A stretch of DNA of 50,468 bases from Blattabacterium cuenoti (GTDB lineage: Bacteria > Bacteroidota > Bacteroidia > Flavobacteriales > Blattabacteriaceae). Positions 44,613 through 50,468 of the stretch are shown here, one piece after another. Each line of letters starts with the position of its first letter. The stretch's first letter is position 1. Made by a program: the position numbers and the translations under genes. The notes beneath the pieces were generated by a model, which was not told where the DNA came from, made no database searches, and saw nothing but the letters and a program-made list of their open reading frames with translations. The stretch is taken from contig NZ_CP059203.1 of the NCBI RefSeq assembly GCF_014251955.1, forward strand, positions 588,948 through 639,415, read 5' to 3'.

Positions 44613-44852
44613 TTATTTAACAGGATCGAATCCTGATTTTCCCCATGGATGACATCGAATAATTCTTTTTAAACCAATAAAAAAAGCTTGAAAAATATTA
44701 TTATTGTCTCTTTTCAAAGATTGAATCATATAATCTGAACAAGTAGGGATATATCTACAATTTTTTCCTATCCATGGAGAGATTCCTATTTGATAAAATT
44801 TAATACTCTTTAAAAGAAAAATATAAATGATTCTTCTCATAATATCAATCAT
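44613..44852 (-). CDS. yidD: Membrane protein insertion efficiency factor YidD
   Basis: YidD is a small membrane-associated protein that assists YidC-dependent insertion. The 79-residue product has the family pattern in order: an N-terminal amphipathic helix (IFLLKSIKFYQIGISPWIGKNCRY), the cysteine motif PTCSDYMIQSL, FFIGLKRIIRCHPWGKSGFDPV. A second ATG lies four codons in, and the true start may be there. It is 24 bases downstream of aconitase and 12 bases before lgt. Its usual neighbour yidC is not here. Confidence 0.93.
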   Translation of the reverse strand: MIDIMRRIIYIFLLKSIKFYQIGISPWIGKNCRYIPTCSDYMIQSLKRDNNNIFQAFFIGLKRIIRCHPWGKSGFDPVK

Positions 44853-44876
44853 AATAAATAATAAATATAAAATCTA

Positions 44877-47162
44877 TTATGATGATTCTCTTTTTCTAAT
44901 GAAATTTAAAAAAGAACCCGCCATAAACCATTGAATTTGTCTTTCATTATAAGAATGTTGAACGATTATGTTCTTTTGATCCCCATTTTTATGAATCAAT
45001 TTTACATTAATATTTTTTTTCGGAAAAAAATTTTTTATATAAAAATGAAAAGTATCCTCTTCTTGAATTTTATAATAATCTAAAGGATCCAGGAAAGTTA
45101 AAGCTAAAATACCTTGTTTTTTTAAGTTTGTTTCATGTATTCTAGAAAAAGATTTTGCAAGAATCACACGAACTCCTAAAAAACGAGGCTCCATAGCGGC
45201 ATGTTCTCTTGAAGATCCTTCTCCATAATTTTCATCTCCTACAATTACAGTGGAAATATTTTTGAATTTATAAAATTTTGCTGTATCAGGTATATATCCA
45301 TAGTTTCCTGTTATAATATTTTTTATTTTATTGGTTTTTCCATTAAAAGCATTAACAGCTCCAATTAACAAATTTTCTGAAATTTTTTCAAGATGTCCTC
45401 TATATTTTAACCATCTTCCAGCCATGGAAATATGATCTGTGGTGCATTTTCCTTTTATTTTTATTAAAAGCTTCACATTTAATAAATCTTCTCCATTCCA
45501 AGAAAGAAATGGAAATAAAACTTGCAAACGTTCTGAATTGGAGTCAATTTTTATGATCTCTTTTCCACTATTTTCAGGGGCCTCATATCCTAATTCCATC
45601 AAATTAAAATTTCTAAAAAAAATGGGCATATCCATAGATATTGGTTCTTCAAATTTAACAGATTCTCCTATTTCATTTTTTATAAAATCCTTTCTAGGAT
45701 CAAAGGTTAAATCTCCTGAAAAAATTAAAGCAGTCACAATTTCAGGAGAAGCGATAAAAGCGTGTGTTTTAGGATTTCCATCATTACGAGATGAAAAATT
45801 CCTATTAAAAGAGTGAATGATTGTATTTTTTTTTTTGTTGTTCCTTCCTTTTCTTTTCCATTGTCCAATGCAAGGCCCACAAGCATTAGAGAAAATCTTA
45901 GCTCCAATACTTTGAAAAATAGAAATAAATCCTTGTTTTTTAATGATTTGATACACTCTATTGGATCCTGGTGTTACTAACAATTCAGAAGAAATCTTTA
46001 ATTTTTTTTTTTTTGCTTGTTTAATTATAGATATCACTTTTGACATATCTTCATAGGAAGAATTTGTACAAGATCCAATTAATCCGACTTCTATGTTAGT
46101 CGGCCAATCATTTTTTTTAGCCTCTTCTTTCATCTTAGAAATTGGAATAGCACGATCTGGAGTAAAAGGGCCATTAATATATGGTTCTAATAAATTGAGA
46201 TCTATTTTTATTACTTGATCATAATAAACATATGGATTCTGATAAACTTCTATATCTGCCTTCAAAAAATCTTTTACTTTATCAGCCATATCAGATATCT
46301 CTTTTCTTCCACTTTTATCTAAAAAATCTTTCATTTTTGTATCATAAGGGAATAAAGAAGATGTAGCCCCTATTTCTGCTCCCATATTACATATAGTTGC
46401 CTTACCGGTACAAGTAAGGCATTCTGTTCCTTCTCCAAAATATTCAATAATAAAACCTGTTGCTCCTGTCGTTCCAAGGATTCCAGATAATTTTAAGATA
46501 ATATCTTTAGGGGAAGACCATCCATTTAATCTTCCTTTTAAATAGACTCCAATAATTTTAGGAAGTTTTAATTCTAAAAAATCCCCAGACATAACTTCTA
46601 CTGCATCTGCACCTCCTATTCCTACTCCTAACATTCCTAGACCACCAGAATTAGGAGTATGAGAATCTGTTCCAATTATCATTCCTCCAGGAAATGCATA
46701 ATTTTCCAAAAGAACTTGATGAATAATCCCTGATCCAGGTGTCCAAAATCCAATTCCATATTTATTAGATGCAGATTTCAAAAAATTATAAATTTCTTGG
46801 TTTTCTTTAATAGATTTTTTTAAGTCTATATCAGATCCATATTGAGCTTTTATTAAATGATCACAATGAACCGTTGTAGGAATTTTTGTTTTCTGTTTTC
46901 CAGTTTGCATAAACTGAAGCAATGCCATTTGAGCTGTTGCATCTTGCATTGCAATACGATCCGGTAAAAAATTCAGATAAGATTCATTACGAATATAATG
47001 ATTATTCAATTGATTGTTTTTCTCATCTGTTTTTTTGATTAAATGAGAATACAATATTTTTTCAGAATAGGTCATTGGGGAAGCTATTCTATTTCTAACT
47101 TCACTGATTCGAAATTTTAAATTTGAATAAAAATTTCGAATCATGTCAAAATCAAAAATCAT
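44877..47162 (-). CDS. acnA: Aconitate hydratase (mitochondrial-type)
   Basis: Aconitase isomerises citrate to isocitrate in the TCA cycle and holds a 4Fe-4S cluster. The 761-residue protein matches the mitochondrial-like aconitase of Bacteroidetes. It has TTVHCDHLIKAQYG, the N-terminal domain IGTDSHTPNSGGLGMLGVGIGG, cluster cysteines in LIGSCTNSSYEDM near 365 and ACGPCIGQW near 430, and the swivelling domain with GDENYGEGSSREHAAMEPRFLG. All three cluster cysteines are seen. It is likely a client of the downstream Suf genes, on the same strand. Confidence 0.94.
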   Translation of the reverse strand: MIFDFDMIRNFYSNLKFRISEVRNRIASPMTYSEKILYSHLIKKTDEKNNQLNNHYIRNESYLNFLPDRIAMQDATAQMALLQFMQTGKQKTKIPTTVHCDHLIKAQYGSDIDLKKSIKENQEIYNFLKSASNKYGIGFWTPGSGIIHQVLLENYAFPGGMIIGTDSHTPNSGGLGMLGVGIGGADAVEVMSGDFLELKLPKIIGVYLKGRLNGWSSPKDIILKLSGILGTTGATGFIIEYFGEGTECLTCTGKATICNMGAEIGATSSLFPYDTKMKDFLDKSGRKEISDMADKVKDFLKADIEVYQNPYVYYDQVIKIDLNLLEPYINGPFTPDRAIPISKMKEEAKKNDWPTNIEVGLIGSCTNSSYEDMSKVISIIKQAKKKKLKISSELLVTPGSNRVYQIIKKQGFISIFQSIGAKIFSNACGPCIGQWKRKGRNNKKKNTIIHSFNRNFSSRNDGNPKTHAFIASPEIVTALIFSGDLTFDPRKDFIKNEIGESVKFEEPISMDMPIFFRNFNLMELGYEAPENSGKEIIKIDSNSERLQVLFPFLSWNGEDLLNVKLLIKIKGKCTTDHISMAGRWLKYRGHLEKISENLLIGAVNAFNGKTNKIKNIITGNYGYIPDTAKFYKFKNISTVIVGDENYGEGSSREHAAMEPRFLGVRVILAKSFSRIHETNLKKQGILALTFLDPLDYYKIQEEDTFHFYIKNFFPKKNINVKLIHKNGDQKNIIVQHSYNERQIQWFMAGSFLNFIRKRESS

Positions 47163-47422
47163 AAATTTTTTTTCTGTAAAGTTAGAAATTATATGATTTT
47201 TAAAAAAATTTCAATAACATTATTTGTCTGCATTTTTATTTTATGTTGTGTATTTAATTTCTTATAGTTCGTTAGTTATGTTATATGTTTGTTGTTATGT
47301 TATGTGTAGAGTATTTTTGAATTATTATTCTTGTTTATATTATTGTATTGTGAGGACATGCAAAAAAATAATACATTTAATACTACTACTACAACACACT
47401 ACACACACACACATACATACAT
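47163..47422. other. Strand-asymmetric GT/CA-rich spacer upstream of aconitase
   Basis: The plus strand is rich in G and T to about 47360 (TTATGTTGTG, TGTTTGTTGTTATGTTATGTG), then switches to CA-rich (ACTACTACTACAACACACTA, then ACACACACACATACATAC). A 67-residue Cys/Tyr-rich frame here looks like chance. It probably holds the aconitase promoter on the minus strand; no clear elements are visible. Confidence 0.5.
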
Positions 47423-48211
47423 TCATTGAATAGTGGAGTATAATAGAAAAAAATCAGAAACTTCTTTATAAAAATCTACTGGATTATCTATATGAATCCA
47501 ATGTTTTGCTTTTTTAATAGTAATAATTTTTGAATTTGGAAATAATTTCTGTATAGAAAAATAATCTTTAGGAAGAATATAATCAGAATATTCTCCACGT
47601 AAGAAAAGTGTAGGCCCATTATAAAAACCATTTCTTATCTCCTCACAAATTAAAGAGTCATAATTTTTTTCAATTCCAAATAAAAAAAAACGAAATGCTA
47701 ATTTACCATCTTTTTTCCTGTAAGTACATTTAGAAAAAAACACTCTTTTTTCTGTATTTCTAATCAATGGTTTTAGAAAAACATCAAGATCTTTTCTTGT
47801 TTTAAGAATATCAAAATTAACGTTTTTTAATATTTGAATAATATTTTTGTGAGTAGTTGTATCAGAAAAATATGCTCTAGGAGTTATATCCACAATGACA
47901 ATTTTTTTAGGAATTAATGGGTATTTCATGGAAAATTTCATAACAGCTCTTCCTCCCATGGAATGACCAATTAATATTGGCCGTGATAAATTATAATACT
48001 TGATATATTCAAATATATCCTCTGATATGAGGTCATAATCCATTTCTTTTGAAGAAAAACTTCTTCCATGATTTCTAATATCTATCAAATGAATTTGAAA
48101 ATTTTTTGAAAAAAAATTTGCAAAAGATATCCAATTATCTCCATTTCCAAATAAACCATGAAAAACTAAAATAGGAAATCCATGTCCTAAAATTCTAGAA
48201 TGCAAAATCAT
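47423..48211 (-). CDS. Alpha/beta hydrolase (YbfF-like)
   Basis: The 262-residue protein is an alpha/beta hydrolase of unknown substrate. It starts with HSRILGHGFPILVFHGLFGNGDNW, which contains the HGLFG oxyanion segment, and continues with IDIRNHGRS. The nucleophile Ser84 is in the elbow GHSMGG. An acid is likely in RGEYSDYI near 213 and the catalytic His is in KAKHWIHID near 240. The pattern resembles E. coli YbfF-type esterases. It starts within the last codons of pdxJ (4-base overlap), so the two are translated together. Confidence 0.87.
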   Translation of the reverse strand: MILHSRILGHGFPILVFHGLFGNGDNWISFANFFSKNFQIHLIDIRNHGRSFSSKEMDYDLISEDIFEYIKYYNLSRPILIGHSMGGRAVMKFSMKYPLIPKKIVIVDITPRAYFSDTTTHKNIIQILKNVNFDILKTRKDLDVFLKPLIRNTEKRVFFSKCTYRKKDGKLAFRFFLFGIEKNYDSLICEEIRNGFYNGPTLFLRGEYSDYILPKDYFSIQKLFPNSKIITIKKAKHWIHIDNPVDFYKEVSDFFLLYSTIQ

Positions 48212-48957
48212 AATCCTTTATTTTCATCATATTCATAATATGATGATTCAATTTTTTTTAAATAAGTTTGAATTGCATTTTCTAATCCCATATACAAAGA
48301 ATCACTTATCAAAGAATGTCCTATAGAAACTTCCACAAGATTGGGGATTTTTTTAATTAAAAAAGAAATGTTTTCTAAATTTAAATCATGACCCGCATTA
48401 ACTAATAGATGATTCTTGATAGCCTCTCTTGCTGTTAAAACATAAGGATTAATACAATCCCATTTTTTGTTAGCGTATCCTATAGCAAAGTTTCCAGTAT
48501 ATAATTCTATCCTATCAGCACCTGTTTTTGCTACATATGGAACAAATTTTGGATTTGGATCTAAAAAAATAGAAGTTCTAATTCCATGATCTTTTAATTT
48601 AGAAATTGTTTCAGTTAATAAATTCTGATAAAGAATTGGATTCCATCCTGAATTAGAAGTAATAACATGGTCATAATCAGGGACTAAAGTAACTTGATCA
48701 GGAAGAATATCTAATACTAATTTCATAAACTTTTTAATAGGTCTTCCTTCAATATTAAATTCTTTTGTAAGAATAGAATTTAAATCATAAACATCTTTAT
48801 AAGTAATGTGTCTTTCATCAGGACGTGGATGAACAGTAATTCCTTGTGCGCCAAATTTTTGAACATCTATTGCTACCTGTAAAAGATTTGGAATCTCTCC
48901 TCCTCTTGCATTTCTTAATGTAGCTATTTTATTTAAATTAACGCTTAATTGTATCAT
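48208..48957 (-). CDS. pdxJ: Pyridoxine 5'-phosphate synthase
   Basis: PdxJ condenses 1-deoxy-xylulose 5-phosphate with 3-amino-1-hydroxyacetone phosphate to make pyridoxine phosphate. I chose the ATG at 48957, giving 249 residues starting MIQLSVNLNKIATLRNARGG, the standard PdxJ start; a frame 11 codons longer (ATG at 48990) overlaps the mscS-like gene by 4 bases and is less likely. The barrel motifs are present: GITVHPRPDERHIT, VTLVPD, TSIFLDPNP, RIELYTG, and the closing NAGHDLNLENI and EVSIGHSLISDSL. With pdxH present, B6 synthesis seems retained. Confidence 0.95.
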   Translation of the reverse strand: MIQLSVNLNKIATLRNARGGEIPNLLQVAIDVQKFGAQGITVHPRPDERHITYKDVYDLNSILTKEFNIEGRPIKKFMKLVLDILPDQVTLVPDYDHVITSNSGWNPILYQNLLTETISKLKDHGIRTSIFLDPNPKFVPYVAKTGADRIELYTGNFAIGYANKKWDCINPYVLTAREAIKNHLLVNAGHDLNLENISFLIKKIPNLVEVSIGHSLISDSLYMGLENAIQTYLKKIESSYYEYDENKGL

Positions 48958-48986
48958 TATTTTTTTTTGAATAAAAATTGAAATTT

Positions 48987-50273
48987 TCAATGAGAAACAT
49001 TTGTAGTCACTTGTGTTACTTTTAAGTTAAATTCCTTAGCTGCTGTTAATAAATGATCAAAAACACTAGCTTGTATTTGTTCATATTGTACAGATACAGA
49101 AGTATTTGTAAAACAGTACAATTCTATAGGAAGTCCATAAGGAGTAGGTTCTAAGTGTCTAACCATCAAAGTTTCTGATTGTGATATTTTAGGATGTTGA
49201 TGTAAATACTCTAATGCATATTGACGAAATAGACCAATATTAGTTAATCTTCTTCCATTAATATCCATACTAACATCTATATTTTTCTTTTTATTAAAAA
49301 TATCTATCTCTTTTTGTTTTTTTTGAATATAATTTTTTATTAAATAAAAATGTTGAAATTTTTCTAATGTAGAAGAATTACAAAAATGAAAAGATTGAAT
49401 ATTAAATAAAATAGATCTTTTTATTCTACGTATATTTTTTTGACGCATCACTTCAAAATTTGTAACAGCAGTGGAAATTAAATCATAAGTAGGGATACTT
49501 GTAATAGTCTTATCAAAATTTTCTATTTTTGCAGAAATTAGATTAATTTCAATAACAGTTCCTTCTATACTGTATTTCGGAATTCCTATCCAATCTCCTA
49601 CTTTTATCATTTTTGTAGAAGCCATTTGAACTCCAGATACAAAACCTAAAATTGTATCTCTAAAAACTAGGATCACAATAGCAGTAATAGCTCCTAAACT
49701 AGTAAGAACAGAAAGAAGATCACTTTTTGTTAAAATAGAAATAATAATTAAAACACAAAAGATAATAGAAATAATTTTTAATAGTTGAGAAAAAGAACGA
49801 ACTGCAATTGTTTGATGATTATTTTCACTAGTAGCAATTCTCATAATTGAATTAATAACTCTGATTAAAAATTGTAAAACAATCAGAACAAATAAAATAT
49901 TAAATATTTTTTCCAAATAGACAATAGTTGTATGATGGTCTTTAAAAAAAGGTTTAATCAAAAAAAATCCAATTGATAATGGAAAAAAATGAGCTAAACT
50001 ATCAAAAACTTTATTTTCATATAATATATTATCCCAAATAAAATGAGTAGAACTCACTATTCTCCTTCCTATAAAACGAACTCCTTTATTGAAAATTAAT
50101 TCTAAAACAATCAGTAAAATTGTAAACAAAAAAAATTTACTAATTATAATAATCGTTATACTTCCCCAATTTTTTAACTCCAAATTATTATGAGTGAATA
50201 ATAATTCATCATAATAAATCCATTCATAATATTGAATCTTATTTAATTCTAATATTTTTTTTACAAAAGACAT
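48987..50273 (-). CDS. MscS-family mechanosensitive ion channel
   Basis: The 428-residue protein has four or five N-terminal membrane helices (about 40-200) followed by the MscS beta and alpha/beta domains. The pore-lining helix is recognisable in the Gly/Ala/Leu-rich stretch SVLTSLGAITAIVILVFRDTILGFVSG near 190-215. Next comes KVGDWIGIPKYSIEGTVIEINLISAKIENFDKTITSIPT, the MscS domain signature. It resembles the larger YbdG/YnaI-type channels. It would release osmolytes on osmotic shock. It sits 29 bases upstream of the pdxJ start and is probably co-transcribed. Confidence 0.92.
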   Translation of the reverse strand: MSFVKKILELNKIQYYEWIYYDELLFTHNNLELKNWGSITIIIISKFFLFTILLIVLELIFNKGVRFIGRRIVSSTHFIWDNILYENKVFDSLAHFFPLSIGFFLIKPFFKDHHTTIVYLEKIFNILFVLIVLQFLIRVINSIMRIATSENNHQTIAVRSFSQLLKIISIIFCVLIIISILTKSDLLSVLTSLGAITAIVILVFRDTILGFVSGVQMASTKMIKVGDWIGIPKYSIEGTVIEINLISAKIENFDKTITSIPTYDLISTAVTNFEVMRQKNIRRIKRSILFNIQSFHFCNSSTLEKFQHFYLIKNYIQKKQKEIDIFNKKKNIDVSMDINGRRLTNIGLFRQYALEYLHQHPKISQSETLMVRHLEPTPYGLPIELYCFTNTSVSVQYEQIQASVFDHLLTAAKEFNLKVTQVTTNVSH

Positions 50274-50468
50274 AAATCAAACTCTTGATCCTTTTTTTTT
50301 ATTTATATAGTATAATATCTAAGTTATTTCCTAAATTTTATTTTTTCAGTATTTCGTATTATTTTTTTTAATTTTTTTTAGTAGATTGGATAATCTAATA
50401 GATATTGAATTTTTTTTATGATTATGAAAAATCAAAAAAAAATAATTCAACTTTAAAATTGAAAAATT

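Noticed and set aside
1-50468. CRISPR arrays, insertion sequences, prophage or toxin-antitoxin genes
   Set aside because: No regularly spaced repeats, transposase motifs, phage structural genes or paired small toxin/antitoxin frames were seen. The window is ordinary symbiont core genome in gene content.

Overview
This window looks like part of the chromosome of a reduced-genome Bacteroidetes (Flavobacteriales) insect endosymbiont. Blattabacterium, the cockroach symbiont, is the best match. The reasons are extreme A+T richness with long poly-A/poly-T runs, lysine/isoleucine/asparagine-heavy proteins, no mobile elements or phage genes, and gene types and linkages typical of Flavobacteriia: the LpxC-FabZ fusion, rbfA followed by a Lol-type permease, sufBCDS, a short arginine decarboxylase beside an agmatinase-type enzyme, and a DUF2795 protein. 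The species call is inference; no search was run.

Layout. 1-12.6 kb: tyrS, era, clpB, prfB, then speA-speB, cmk, fabG and menD, followed by a SanA/YdcF-like gene with no canonical start. 12.6-18.5 kb: secA with a small acidic DUF2795 gene upstream, fmt, the HU gene and pdxH. 18.6-25.9 kb: an elongator-type tRNA-Met, dnaN-pheT, glyS, trxB, an orphan HsdR_N-type PD-(D/E)XK protein, and gapA. 26-31.4 kb: a run on the minus strand (sucD, frameshifted pth, tRNA-Arg(CCG), lepA, gapA), then lpxC-fabZ and rpmH. 31.4-36.6 kb: an M14 carboxypeptidase-like gene, a CPBP membrane protease and rnz, separated by the two longest non-coding spacers, then a frameshifted Lol/FtsX-type permease. 36.6-50.3 kb: almost all minus strand (rbfA, two tRNAs, rpmA, rplU, sufS-D-C-B-A, a DUF192 gene, lgt, yidD, aconitase, an alpha/beta hydrolase, pdxJ and an MscS-type channel).

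How it works together. Most genes serve core information processing: aminoacylation (tyrS, pheT, glyS), formyl-Met initiation, termination, ribosome assembly and proteins, the sliding clamp and an HU protein. The rest are Fe-S assembly (Suf) with an Fe-S client (aconitase), central carbon (gapA, sucD), menaquinone and vitamin B6 synthesis, fatty-acid synthesis (fabG, FabZ domain), protein export and lipoprotein maturation, and arginine-to-putrescine conversion that releases urea. Urea would matter in a nitrogen-recycling symbiont.

The main surprises are signs of decay or streamlining in important genes. pth and a Lol-type permease are each split by one base at a poly-A tract. PheT lacks its N-terminal tRNA-binding domain. 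The LpxC half of LpxC-FabZ has diverged while FabZ looks intact. prfB has lost the usual programmed-frameshift site. Six of seven convergent gene pairs leave no room for a terminator. I found no CRISPR array, insertion sequence, phage or secondary-metabolite cluster, and no convincing undescribed multi-gene system.
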